64,000 nt of DNA from CAJCJE01 sp035948315 (GTDB lineage Bacteria; Actinomycetota; Actinomycetes; Mycobacteriales; Pseudonocardiaceae). The notes below the pieces were generated by a model that saw only the letters and a program-made list of their open reading frames with translations, made no database searches and was not told where the DNA came from. Made by a program: the position numbers and the translations under genes. The stretch covers positions 248,001-312,000 of the forward strand of contig DASZJG010000089.1 in assembly GCA_035948315.1 (NCBI GenBank), read 5' to 3'. Of the stretch, positions 8,448 to 16,605 are shown piece by piece. Numbering within the stretch: the first letter of the stretch is position 1; every line of letters starts with the position of its first letter.

Positions 8448-9230
8448 GTGAACCCCACCGAGCTGGCCATCTCCGGGCCGCTGCTGCTGGCCGCGGGAGT
8501 GTCGCTGGCCGCCGGTGCGGTGTCCTTCGCCTCGCCCTGCGTCGTTCCGCTGGTGCCCGGCTACCTGGCGTATCTGGCCGGCTTGGTCGGCGCGGAGACG
8601 CCCGCGGTGACCGCCGACGAGCCGCCGGCGCGCAAGGGCCGCTTCCGGGTGGCCGGGGCCGCGCTGCTGTTCGTGGCCGGGTTCACCGTGGTGTTCGGCG
8701 CCGCGTCGATCCTGGTGTTCGGGGTGTCCAACTCCCTGCTGGCCAACGAGCAGCTGCTGGAACGCATCGGCGGCGTGGTGACCATCCTGATGGGCCTGGT
8801 CTTCATCGGCCTGGTGCCGGCGCTGCAACGTGAGTTCCGGCTACACGCGGTGCCCAGGGCGGGCGTGTTCGGCGCGCCGCTGCTCGGCGCGGTGTTCGCG
8901 CTGGGCTGGACGCCGTGTCTTGGCCCGACGCTGACCGGGGTGCTCTCGGTCGCCGACGCGACAACGCCCGGCCTTGGCAACACGGTGCGCGCGGTGCTGC
9001 TGGTGCTCGCCTACTGCCTCGGTCTCGGCCTGCCGTTCATCGTGCTGGCGCTCGGCGCCCGCTGGGCGGTGCGGGCCACCGGCTGGCTGCGCCGGCACGT
9101 GCGCGGCATGCAGATCACCGGCGGGGTGCTGCTGTTGTGCGTGGGCATCGCGCTGGTCACCGGCGCGTGGGACGTGCTGATCTCCTGGCTGCGCGAGACC
9201 GTGGCCACCAACGCGACATCACCGATCTGA
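8448..9230 (+). CDS. ccdA: Cytochrome c biogenesis protein CcdA
   Basis: A 260-aa polytopic membrane protein of the DsbD/CcdA family that transfers electrons from cytoplasmic thioredoxin to the extracytoplasmic ResA-like protein. The two redox cysteines sit in FASPCVVPLVPGY (Cys31) and GWTPCLGPTL (Cys157), the standard pair at the starts of two related three-helix units. About six membrane segments are evident. GTG 8448 is preferred over the upstream in-frame codon at 8409 because it gives the usual short N-terminus before the first helix. About 96 bp separate it from the thioredoxin gene, so a separate promoter is possible. Confidence 0.94.
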   Translation: MNPTELAISGPLLLAAGVSLAAGAVSFASPCVVPLVPGYLAYLAGLVGAETPAVTADEPPARKGRFRVAGAALLFVAGFTVVFGAASILVFGVSNSLLANEQLLERIGGVVTILMGLVFIGLVPALQREFRLHAVPRAGVFGAPLLGAVFALGWTPCLGPTLTGVLSVADATTPGLGNTVRAVLLVLAYCLGLGLPFIVLALGARWAVRATGWLRRHVRGMQITGGVLLLCVGIALVTGAWDVLISWLRETVATNATSPI

Positions 9231-9242
9231 GGTGACCGGGCT

Positions 9243-10895
9243 GTGACCAGGACCGTGAACGAGCCGGCCGAACAGACCGCGACGCCTCCGCCGCGGCCAT
9301 CGCCGCTGCGCGCCGCGTTCGCGTTCCTGCGCAACACCTGGCGCGGCCTTGTCACCATGCGTACCGCGCTGATGCTGCTGTTCCTGCTCGCGGTCGGCGC
9401 CATGCCCGGCGCGCTGCTGCCGCAGCAGCCGTTGAACCCGCCGCTGGTCACCCAGTACATCCAGAACCACGGCTGGTGGGGCCGGCTGCTGGACAAGCTC
9501 CAGTTCTTCAACGTCTACGGCAGCGTCTGGTTCGCCGCGATCTACGTGCTGCTGTTCGTGTCGCTGGTCGGTTGCCTGCTGCCGCGCACGGTCGACTACT
9601 TCCGGCAGGCCACCGCCAAGCCGGTGCTGACCCCGCGCAACCTGAGCCGGATGCCGCACCACGCGCGGACCACCAGCACGACCGACGGACTGGCCGCGCT
9701 GGATCTGGCCCGCAAGCAGCTGCGCGGCTGGCGCCTGATCGAACGGTCCGAGGAGGGCGGCGCGCGCAGCATCTCGGCCGAGCGCGGCTACCTGCGCGAG
9801 ACCGGCAACCTGATCTTCCACTTCGCCATGCTCGGCCTGATCATCGCGTTCGCGATCGGCAAGCTCTACGGCTACACCGGCCAGTCGATCGTGCTGGCGC
9901 AGGGCAACCAGCAGTCGCAGTGGTGCAACTCGGGCGTGCTCGCCTACGACTCGTTCAGCCCCGGCCTGCGCGTGGACGGCACCGACATGGCGCCCTACTG
10001 CATCAGGGTCAACAGCTTCAGCTCGTCGTTCCTGCCCAACGAGGTCGCGAACAGCTTCGACGCGAAGGTGTCGTACCAGGCCGACCCGGTCAACGACCCG
10101 AACAGCTGGCAGAACTACGACCTCCAGGTCAACGCGCCGCTGAACGTGGACGGTGACAAGGTCTACCTGGCCGGCAACGGCTACGCCCCGGTGTTCACGG
10201 TCACCTACCCGAACGGGCAGCAGCGGACCAACGCGATCCAGTGGAAAGAGGACGACGGCCTGACCTACCTCTCCGAGGGGGCGACCAAGTTCGATCCGCC
10301 GGGCATCACCGACCCGGCCGAGCTGCACCGCAAGCAGATCGCGGTGACCGGGTTGTTCGCGCCGACCGCCGTGGTCAGCGGCGGCATCATGACCTCGGTG
10401 TTCCCGTCGCCGAACAATCCCGGTGTCGCGGCTCAGATCTACGAGGGCAACCTGGGCAACGACTCGCACGACCAGTCCATTTTCGACATCGACCAGACCA
10501 TGGTGGACAGCGGTCAGCTGAAGATGGTCAAGCAGGCCAACCTGATGCTCGGCCAGTCGGTCACCCTGCCGGACGGGACGAAGGTCAGCTTCGACTCGGT
10601 GCAGCGCTGGGTGTCGCTGCTGATCACCCACGACCCGACTCAGGACTACGTGCTGATCTTCGCGGTCGCGCTGCTGCTCGGCCTGGTCACCTCGCTGGTG
10701 ATCAAGCGTCGCCGGATCTGGGTGCGGGTCACCCCGGCGGGTGAGGGCGACGCGGATGGACGTACCGTGATCGAGGTCGGCGGCTTGGCCCGCACCGACC
10801 AGGCTGGTTACGGCGAGGAGTTCACCAGGCTGTCCGCGCGCATTCTCGACGCGGCGGCCGGTGCGGATCGTTCGACGGCTGGAAAGGACATCTGA
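9243..10895 (+). CDS. resB: Cytochrome c biogenesis protein ResB (Ccs1)
   Basis: A 550-aa membrane protein, one half of the System II haem-delivery and ligation complex. Membrane segments occur near residues 36-62, 97-118 and 193-215, then a large extracytoplasmic domain of roughly 240 residues, then a last segment (YVLIFAVALLLGLVTSLVIK) and a cytoplasmic tail. This matches ResB/Ccs1 topology. GTG 9243 follows ccdA by 12 bp. A second in-frame GTG at 9255 is also possible. The stop shares one base with the ccsB start (TGATG), so the two partner subunits are translationally coupled. Confidence 0.93.
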   Translation: MTRTVNEPAEQTATPPPRPSPLRAAFAFLRNTWRGLVTMRTALMLLFLLAVGAMPGALLPQQPLNPPLVTQYIQNHGWWGRLLDKLQFFNVYGSVWFAAIYVLLFVSLVGCLLPRTVDYFRQATAKPVLTPRNLSRMPHHARTTSTTDGLAALDLARKQLRGWRLIERSEEGGARSISAERGYLRETGNLIFHFAMLGLIIAFAIGKLYGYTGQSIVLAQGNQQSQWCNSGVLAYDSFSPGLRVDGTDMAPYCIRVNSFSSSFLPNEVANSFDAKVSYQADPVNDPNSWQNYDLQVNAPLNVDGDKVYLAGNGYAPVFTVTYPNGQQRTNAIQWKEDDGLTYLSEGATKFDPPGITDPAELHRKQIAVTGLFAPTAVVSGGIMTSVFPSPNNPGVAAQIYEGNLGNDSHDQSIFDIDQTMVDSGQLKMVKQANLMLGQSVTLPDGTKVSFDSVQRWVSLLITHDPTQDYVLIFAVALLLGLVTSLVIKRRRIWVRVTPAGEGDADGRTVIEVGGLARTDQAGYGEEFTRLSARILDAAAGADRSTAGKDI

Positions 10896-11887
10896 TGCCG
10901 GTCAACGAGACTTTGGCCCACTACAGCACCTGGTGCTACGGCAGCGCGGTCGGCGTGTACGTGCTGGCCATGCTGTTCTGCCTGGCCGAAGGCGCGTTCA
11001 GCAAGGTCCGGCAGAAGAGCGCGGCGCAGAGCCGGGAGCTGGTCGGCGCGGGCGGCCCGAGCGTCACGGAGCCGACGCCGCCGACGCCCGCTGCGCCGCG
11101 CTACGGGCGGACCGTCGAGGCGCCCCGGCGACCGCTGCCGGAACGGCTCGGCCGGATGGGCGTCTCGCTGATCATCCTGGCGCTGGGCCTGCACCTGGTC
11201 GCGATCGTGCTGCGCGGCCTCGCCACGCACCGCGCGCCCTGGGGCAACATGTACGAGTACGTCTCGGTGCTCTGCTTCGCCGCCATCGCCGCGTGGGTCG
11301 TGCTGATGGCCAAGTTCCCGATCCGCCGCGCCACCGGGTTCGTGCTGGTGCCGGTCGTGATCCTGATGTTCCTCGGCGGCACCGTGCTCTACACGCAGGC
11401 CGAGCCGGTCGAGCCGGCGTTGCAGTCCTACTGGCTGGCCGTGCACGTGACCATCGTGTCCGTGGCCACCGGCGTGCTGCTCATTCCCGGCGTGGCCAGC
11501 CTGCTCTACCTGTTCCGCAGCGCGCACGACCGCAACCCGGCGCGGTTCGCGAGGTTCGCGCCCAAGCTGCCCACCTCGGACACGCTGGACCGGCTCGCCT
11601 ACCGGACCACCGTGTTCGGCCTGCCGCTGTTCACCCTCGGCGTCATCTGCGGCGCGATCTGGGCCGACTCGGCCTGGGGCCACTACTGGCAGTGGGACCC
11701 GAAGGAGACCACCGCGTTCGTCGCGTGGGTCGTATACGCCGCCTACCTGCACTCGCGCGCGACGGCCGGTTGGCGCGGCACCCGTGCGGCCGTCATCAAC
11801 GTCGTCGGCCTCGCGGTGATGTTGTTCAACCTGTTCTTCATCAACCTGGTCGTCACCGGTCTGCACTCCTACGCCGGGGTGGGCTGA
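10895..11887 (+). CDS. ccsB: Cytochrome c biogenesis protein CcsB/CcsA (ResC)
   Basis: A 330-aa polytopic membrane protein carrying the haem-handling WWD signature WGHYWQWDPKE at 261-271, the hallmark of the CcsA/CcmC/CcmF superfamily. With ResB it moves haem outward and attaches it to apocytochrome c. Conserved His residues flank the WWD loop in the membrane region (for example His100 and His184). A Pro-rich insert at about 55-80 separates the first helix from the rest, as in mycobacterial homologues. It closes the hemL-ccs operon; a strong hairpin follows at 11906-11936. Confidence 0.95.
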   Translation: MPVNETLAHYSTWCYGSAVGVYVLAMLFCLAEGAFSKVRQKSAAQSRELVGAGGPSVTEPTPPTPAAPRYGRTVEAPRRPLPERLGRMGVSLIILALGLHLVAIVLRGLATHRAPWGNMYEYVSVLCFAAIAAWVVLMAKFPIRRATGFVLVPVVILMFLGGTVLYTQAEPVEPALQSYWLAVHVTIVSVATGVLLIPGVASLLYLFRSAHDRNPARFARFAPKLPTSDTLDRLAYRTTVFGLPLFTLGVICGAIWADSAWGHYWQWDPKETTAFVAWVVYAAYLHSRATAGWRGTRAAVINVVGLAVMLFNLFFINLVVTGLHSYAGVG

Positions 11888-11905
11888 ACCGGAAACTCGG
11901 GGTAA

Positions 11906-11936
11906 CGACCTGGGGCGACTGGCCAGCCCCAGGTCG
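11906..11936 (+). terminator. Hairpin after ccsB
   Basis: A perfect 11-bp inverted repeat (CGACCTGGGGC ... GCCCCAGGTCG) with a 9-nt loop begins 18 bp after the ccsB stop. It has no following T-run, which is common for actinobacterial terminators. It separates the cytochrome operon from the MinD-like gene. Confidence 0.6.
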
Positions 11937-12007
11937 ACCCTGGTGTCCTCGGCGACTACCGTCAACCACTGGTTGGTCGCGATCTTTTCGCAAGGAGGAC
12001 TCCAGCG

Positions 12008-13651
12008 GTGACAGGACGCTACGAGGAGCAGCCGCCGGGGTTCGGCGCGAGCTGGCAGGCACCGGGCGCCCCGCAGCCCGAGTTCTATCAGCAGCCCCCG
12101 GACAGCTCCGGGCAGCATCAGGTTCCTGGTACCGGTGGCGCCCACCAGGCACCCGAACCGCCCAACTCGGGCGCGTTCGCGGCCCAGCAGCACGCGGAAC
12201 CGGACTACGGCACCGAGCCGCCGGAGGATACGACCTACCCGGCCATCCAGCCGGTGCCCGACCCGTCCTCGGGGTCCTTCCCAGCGCAATCGGCTCAGCC
12301 GGCGCAGCCCCCGCAACCTCCGCACGTGGAGGCCGGCACCCAGTACGTGGAGCCGGTCGGCTCCGGCTCGTTCCCGGCCCAGGCGCAGTCCGCGGGCGCG
12401 CACCATGGGGCGACGGCCAGCCAGAGCGGCCCGTACCCGGTGCAGCAGCAGGTCCAGCAGCCGGGCAGCCAGTCGGGGCCGTACGCGGTGCAGCCGGGCA
12501 GCCAGTCGGGGCCCTACGCGGTGCAGCCGGGCAGCCAGGGCACGCCCTACCCGCAACAGGGCAGCCAGGGTGCGGCCTACCCGCAGCAGCAGGGCAATCA
12601 CGCGTTCCCGTTCGAGCAGCAGTACCCGGCGGGCGGGCCGGCCCAGCCGCCCGCGCCGATGCCGGCCGGTCCGGTGCCGCCGGGCGCGCCGCCCGGGAAC
12701 CTGTCCAGGCAGACCCAGGCCGCCGTGCACGAACTGTCCTCGTCGCACCTGCTCAAGCAGGCCAAGCGACCGCCGCAGACCGGTTGGCGGCGCGCGGTCT
12801 ACAAGGCCAGCGGTCATCTGGTGAACATGGGCGAGAGCCCGGCCGACCTGCGCAAGCGCGAGCTGATCGCGCGGATCAACCAACCGCTGCGCGGCTGCTA
12901 CAAGATCGCCATGCTCAGCCTGAAGGGCGGCGTCGGCAAGACCACCACGACGACCACGCTCGGCTCGACGTTCTCGTCGCTGCGCGGCGACCGGGTCATC
13001 GCGGTCGACGCCAACCCGGACCGCGGCACGCTGAGCCAGAAGATCCCGCTGGAGACCACGGCGACCGTGCGGCACCTGCTGCGCGACGCAGGCCGGATCA
13101 CCCGGTACAGCGACGTGCGCGCGTACACGTCGCAGGGCCCGAGCCGGCTGGAGGTGCTGGCCAGCGAGCAGGACCCGGCGGTGTCGGAGGCGTTCAGCGA
13201 GGACGACTACCGGCGCACCATCGACCTGCTGGAGCACTTCTACAACATCGTGCTCACCGACTGCGGCACCGGCCTGATGCACTCGGCGATGAAGGGCGTG
13301 CTGGACATCGCCGACTCGCTGGTCATCGTGTCCTCCGGCTCGGTGGACGGGGCGCGCAGCGCGTCCGCGACGCTGGACTGGCTGGACGCGCACGGCTACC
13401 ACGACCTGGTGGCCCGCTCGGTCGCGGTGATCAACTCGGTGCGGCCTCGCTCCGGCGCGGTCAACCTGGACAAGCTCGCCGAGCATTTCGGCGCGCGCTG
13501 CCGCGCGGTCTGCCGCATCCCGTTCGACCCGCACCTTGAGGAGGGCGCGGAGATCGAACTGGACCGGCTGAACGCGGACACCCGGCTCGCCCTGCTCGAA
13601 CTGGGCTCCACCGTGGCCGACGACTTCCCGAACGACAACTCGCGCCGCTAG
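12008..13651 (+). CDS. MinD/ParA-like ATPase with Gln/Pro-rich N-terminal region
   Basis: A 547-aa protein in two parts. Residues 1 to about 235 are low-complexity, rich in Q, P, G, S, A and Y, including near-identical SQSGPYAVQPG units. Residues 300-540 form a MinD/ParA-type P-loop ATPase with deviant Walker A KGGVGKT (306-312), VIAVDANPDRGTLS as switch I and IVLTDCGTGL near Walker B. This layout resembles actinobacterial MinD-like proteins near or within ESX loci (EspI-like), and a protein occupying a similar position after ccsB in mycobacteria. It starts at GTG 12008 behind AAGGAGG. The likely role is spatial organisation or secretion-related ATPase activity; no partner is visible here. 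Confidence 0.8.
   Translation: MTGRYEEQPPGFGASWQAPGAPQPEFYQQPPDSSGQHQVPGTGGAHQAPEPPNSGAFAAQQHAEPDYGTEPPEDTTYPAIQPVPDPSSGSFPAQSAQPAQPPQPPHVEAGTQYVEPVGSGSFPAQAQSAGAHHGATASQSGPYPVQQQVQQPGSQSGPYAVQPGSQSGPYAVQPGSQGTPYPQQGSQGAAYPQQQGNHAFPFEQQYPAGGPAQPPAPMPAGPVPPGAPPGNLSRQTQAAVHELSSSHLLKQAKRPPQTGWRRAVYKASGHLVNMGESPADLRKRELIARINQPLRGCYKIAMLSLKGGVGKTTTTTTLGSTFSSLRGDRVIAVDANPDRGTLSQKIPLETTATVRHLLRDAGRITRYSDVRAYTSQGPSRLEVLASEQDPAVSEAFSEDDYRRTIDLLEHFYNIVLTDCGTGLMHSAMKGVLDIADSLVIVSSGSVDGARSASATLDWLDAHGYHDLVARSVAVINSVRPRSGAVNLDKLAEHFGARCRAVCRIPFDPHLEEGAEIELDRLNADTRLALLELGSTVADDFPNDNSRR
12461..12526 (+). repeat. Two tandem 33-bp units inside the MinD-like gene
   Basis: Two 33-bp copies (12461-12493 and 12494-12526) differ at one base and each encode PGSQSGPYAVQ. 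A decayed third copy follows. This is an in-frame coding repeat in the disordered N-terminal region and a likely site of length variation between strains. Confidence 0.85.
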
Positions 13652-13659
13652 CTTTCCCC

Positions 13660-14775
13660 GTGGAGGAGGGGGAGCAGGAGGAACTCCGGGTCAGCACCCT
13701 GGAATGTTTCTTCGACCTGGTGTTCGTGTTCGCGGTCACCCAGCTGACCTCGGTGCTCGGCCGCGAGCCGAACGGGTTCGGGCTGGCCAAGATGGCGTTG
13801 CTGCTGGCCGTGATCTGGTGGATGTACGGCGGCTACGCCTGGCTGACCAACGTGGTCGCGCCGGTCACGCCGAGCAGGCGCGCCCTGCTCGGCGTGGGTA
13901 TGGCCGGGTTCCTGGTGATGGCGCTGGCCGTGCCGACCGCGTTCGACGGCCTCGACGGCGGCGGCCTCGCCTTCGGCATCGGCTACCTGATCGTCAACTG
14001 CGTGCACGCGGGCCTGTTCCTCACCTCGCCCGCCGCCCGTCCGGGCATGGCGCGGGTGGCCACCGGGAACATCGTGAACGCTGCCGTGCTGCTCGTGGCC
14101 GTGTTCGTGCCGGTGCCGATTCGCTGGGCGTTGTGGGTGCTGGTGCCGATCGCGCAGTGGGGCGTGCCGTATCTGCGCGGCGCGGCCGAGATCCCGTTGC
14201 GGCCCGCGCACTTCGTGGAGCGGCACGGGCTGGTGCTGCTGATCGCGTTCGGCGAATCGGTCGCGGCGATCGGCGCCGGCATCGTCGCCGTGCGCCTGAG
14301 CGTCGGTCTGATCCTGGCCGCCGTGCTCACCCTCGGCGTGCTGCTCGCGTTGTGGTTCAGCTACTTCGGCGGCGAGGACGAACTCGCCGAGCGGCGCCTG
14401 CTCGACGCGGACATCGGCAGGCGGGCCATGATGGCGCTCAACGCGTACGGCCGCGCGTTCTACCTGCTGCTGGCCGGCATCATCGTGCTCGCGGCGGGGA
14501 TGCGGAAGGCGATCACGCACCCGTGGCAGGCGGGCCATCCGGTCGAGGCGCTGGCCATCGCGGGCGGGGTCGTGGTGTACCTGGTCGGTGACCTGTTGCT
14601 GCGGCGTACGTTGCGGTTGCGGCCGTGGCTACCGCGTTGCGTGGCCGCCGTGCTGGTGGCGGGGTCGGTCGCGGTCGGCGCGGGGGTGTCCACGATCGTT
14701 CAGTTGGTGACCATCGCGGTCGTGCTCGCCGGCGCGTTCGCCGTGGAAAAGGGGGTTGGTCATGCCAAGAGTTGA
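13660..14775 (+). CDS. Low temperature requirement protein A (LtrA)-like membrane protein
   Basis: A 371-aa integral membrane protein with about ten predicted helices. The N-terminal motif RVSTLECFFDLVFVFAVTQL and the central HFVERHGLVLLIAFGESV are the recognisable signatures of the LtrA family. The name comes from a Listeria cold-sensitive mutant; the biochemical function remains unknown. GTG 13660 starts 8 bp after the MinD-like gene and is followed by a Glu-rich leader. The end overlaps the next gene by 14 bp. No specific partner or substrate can be inferred. Confidence 0.9.
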   Translation: MEEGEQEELRVSTLECFFDLVFVFAVTQLTSVLGREPNGFGLAKMALLLAVIWWMYGGYAWLTNVVAPVTPSRRALLGVGMAGFLVMALAVPTAFDGLDGGGLAFGIGYLIVNCVHAGLFLTSPAARPGMARVATGNIVNAAVLLVAVFVPVPIRWALWVLVPIAQWGVPYLRGAAEIPLRPAHFVERHGLVLLIAFGESVAAIGAGIVAVRLSVGLILAAVLTLGVLLALWFSYFGGEDELAERRLLDADIGRRAMMALNAYGRAFYLLLAGIIVLAAGMRKAITHPWQAGHPVEALAIAGGVVVYLVGDLLLRRTLRLRPWLPRCVAAVLVAGSVAVGAGVSTIVQLVTIAVVLAGAFAVEKGVGHAKS

Positions 14776-15250
14776 AGCGAGCGTTGTCGTGGACGTGTCC
14801 GCGGACGTGGCGTTCGCGGTGTCGCAGACAACCGGCGAGGTGCGGCTGCGCTGGGATCCGTTCATCCGCCGCCAGTACCTGTTGGACGGTGCGACGGCGC
14901 CGGGCAAGGGCGTGCGGACGCACACCCGCTCACGGCACGGATTCGTGATGGTCAGCGAGTACGTTTCCTATGTCCCGCCACGCAATGTCGGCATGACCAT
15001 GCGCGAGGGCCCGTGGTTCTTCGCGACGTTCGGCGCCGGCTGGCGGTTCGAATCGCTCGCGGACGGCCGGACCAAGGCGGTCTGGAAGTACAGCTTCACC
15101 TGCCGGCCGGAATTCCTCCGCAGGATCGCGGAACCGATCGGAGCATGGCTGCTCGGCCGGGACATCCGGCACCGGATCGAGGCGTTCGCGCGAGCCTGCG
15201 CGGACCCGGAGATCGTGGCTAGTTCGAGTCCTCGTCGTCCTGGCGCTTGA
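14762..15250 (+). CDS. SRPBCC family protein
   Basis: A 162-aa protein with the helix-grip layout of SRPBCC/polyketide cyclase-like proteins: N-terminal strand VEASVVVDVSADVAFAVSQT, a long antiparallel sheet (VSEYVSYVPPRNVGMTM, KAVWKYSFTCRPE) and a C-terminal helix (RHRIEAFARACADPE). Such proteins bind lipids or other hydrophobic ligands; no catalytic residue can be assigned. ATG 14762 lies inside the end of the LtrA-like gene, so the two are probably co-expressed. The last residues overlap the converging small gene on the other strand by 32 bp. Confidence 0.8.
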   Translation: MPRVEASVVVDVSADVAFAVSQTTGEVRLRWDPFIRRQYLLDGATAPGKGVRTHTRSRHGFVMVSEYVSYVPPRNVGMTMREGPWFFATFGAGWRFESLADGRTKAVWKYSFTCRPEFLRRIAEPIGAWLLGRDIRHRIEAFARACADPEIVASSSPRRPGA

Positions 15251-15401
15251 TCTGCTCGCCAAGTTTGCGCAGGAAATCCGGGTCGTCGTCGGGAGCCATC
15301 GGGCGCCGCCGCGCACCGACCCCGACCCGACCGGGCGCGAAAGCCCGCCAGATCAGTACCGCGACGATGATCAGCCCGGCGGTGACGAGCACGTATGCCA
15401 T
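15219..15401 (-). CDS. Small single-pass membrane protein
   Basis: A 60-aa protein: MAYVLVTAGLIIVAVLIWRAF forms one membrane helix, followed by a basic patch (GVGARRRP) and an acidic tail ending DDEDSN. ATG 15401 is chosen because GGAGGT lies 8 bases before it; the in-frame GTG three codons earlier abuts that site. I do not recognise the family beyond small actinobacterial membrane proteins. It overlaps the end of the SRPBCC gene tail to tail. Confidence 0.65.
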   Translation of the reverse strand: MAYVLVTAGLIIVAVLIWRAFAPGRVGVGARRRPMAPDDDPDFLRKLGEQIKRQDDEDSN

Positions 15402-15410
15402 ACCGGCCAC

Positions 15411-15640
15411 CTCCGCGTCGGGTTCTGCTGTGCTCGCAAGACTAACCCGCTCGATGCGGGTCGGCAGCGCCCCCGAAGACGACGGCCCTTGAAGGAGACG
15501 GTGCGGACCGAGGGAAGCGGAACCGCCGGAGTCTCCTCACCTGGGCCGAAGGGACACCCAGGGGGCACTGCCAACCCAGCTGACGTCTTTGCCCTCGACT
15601 GACAGCTGTTATCGAATGTCGAACCAGTCGAAACAGTTCC
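15411..15640. other. Intergenic, probable promoter region for the 15219 gene
   Basis: About 230 bp between the start of the small membrane-protein gene and the end of bldC, both on the minus strand. A short minus-strand frame across it has no family resemblance. The stretch probably holds the 15219 promoter. No confident -10/-35 pair or terminator was found. Confidence 0.4.
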
Positions 15641-15871
15641 TCAGCCGCGTACGGGCTCGCTTGCCTCGGTGGTCAGCTCGGCGAGCAGGGTCTTTACCTC
15701 CGACTCGCGGAACCGGCGGTGTCCGCCCGGGGTACGGATGGAGCCGATCCGGCCGGCCGTCGCCCAACGGGTGACGGTCTTGGGGTCGACACGGAACAGG
15801 GTGGCCACTTCGCCAGGGGTGAGCAGACGCTCGCTGACCTGTTGACGGTTGTGCTGAACTGCGGCAGTCAC
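15641..15871 (-). CDS. bldC: Developmental regulator BldC (MerR-like DNA-binding protein)
   Basis: A 76-aa protein that is essentially one winged-helix DNA-binding domain: LLTPGEVATLFRVDPKTVTR followed by GRIGSIRTPGGHRRFRESEV. This closely matches Streptomyces BldC, a small MerR-related protein that binds DNA cooperatively as head-to-tail oligomers and delays entry into development. GTG 15871 is preceded by AAGGAGG at good spacing. The gene is monocistronic and diverges from the DUF4229 gene across about 217 bp. In non-sporulating relatives the orthologue exists with an unclear role. Confidence 0.93.
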   Translation of the reverse strand: MTAAVQHNRQQVSERLLTPGEVATLFRVDPKTVTRWATAGRIGSIRTPGGHRRFRESEVKTLLAELTTEASEPVRG

Positions 15872-15999
15872 TCTCGTCCTCCTTCAGGTGGGATCACAGG
15901 GTGGGATCCGGCGTTCCGGTCGCATCGTGTCATCTCGCCCTACGGGTACTCGAACGCTAGTCCGATAGTAAAGAGGGAGTAAGGGATAAAACGGGACGT

Positions 16000-16011
16000 T
16001 CGGTATACCGA
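16000..16011. promoter_or_regulatory. 12-bp palindrome between bldC and the DUF4229 gene
   Basis: TCGGTATACCGA is a perfect palindrome about 130 bp upstream of bldC and 80 bp upstream of the divergent gene. It lies beside an unusually AT-rich run (15957-15990). Position and symmetry suggest a dimeric regulator site; the protein is unknown. Confidence 0.4.
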
Positions 16012-16088
16012 GCGCGTTTGCCCGACTGCGCTACGTACTCCGCGTTGGTGCTGCTGCCGGTCCGAAACCCAGCGCGTAGCGTGGGCCC

Positions 16089-16559
16089 GTGCACCAAAAC
16101 AGCAGCCCGGCGGGGGTGGATCCCCGCGAGGGGAGCCGAGGAGAAAGCGCCATTTCCGACGAGCCGACCGAGCGTCAAGCCTCCATGGAGTCCGCGCAAG
16201 GGTCAACCCCCCATAACCCGGACGGACCTGTCGCGGCACCCGAACCGCCCGCCGACCTCAACCGGCAACTGGCCCTGTACACGCTGGCCAGAGTGGGTCT
16301 GTTCGTCGCGCTGTGCGCCGTGCTGATCATCGCGCACGTGCCGCTCCTCGTCGCCCCGGTGATCGCCATCGTGGTCGCGTTGCCGCTGTCCATGCTGCTG
16401 TTCCGCAGCTGGAGCCAGCGTGTCTCCGCCGGCCTCGCGGTCCGCAGCGCGCAACGCAGGGCGACCAGGGACGAGCTGCGCGCCCGGCTACGCGGCGAGT
16501 TCACCGCCGAGGACGGCACCGACGGAACCGACGACGCCGAGCACGAAAGTAAGGGCTGA
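16089..16559 (+). CDS. DUF4229 family membrane protein
   Basis: A 156-aa protein whose core, LALYTLARVGLFVALCAVLI followed by APVIAIVVALPLSMLLFRSW and an Arg-rich helical tail, matches the actinobacterial DUF4229 family: two membrane helices and a basic cytoplasmic end. GTG 16089 gives a Pro/Ser-rich leader of about 55 residues. ATG 16185 is an alternative that better fits usual family length, and neither has a clear ribosome binding site. The function is unknown. In related genomes it is often found near menA, as here. Confidence 0.75.
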   Translation: MHQNSSPAGVDPREGSRGESAISDEPTERQASMESAQGSTPHNPDGPVAAPEPPADLNRQLALYTLARVGLFVALCAVLIIAHVPLLVAPVIAIVVALPLSMLLFRSWSQRVSAGLAVRSAQRRATRDELRARLRGEFTAEDGTDGTDDAEHESKG

Positions 16560-16605
16560 CCGAGCCCGCTGCGGCTTGCCAAGTCTTTACCCAACGAGGT
16601 CGGGA

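Noticed and set aside
10808..13534. A 908-codon open frame on the minus strand opposite resB, ccsB and the MinD-like gene
   Set aside because: It is a shadow of high-GC codon bias: Arg/Ala/His/Gln-rich low-complexity translation with no domain, opposite three well-supported genes.
15371..15574. Minus-strand open frame upstream of the small membrane protein gene
   Set aside because: It runs in another frame across the likely promoter and ribosome binding site of the 15219-15401 gene and has no family resemblance.
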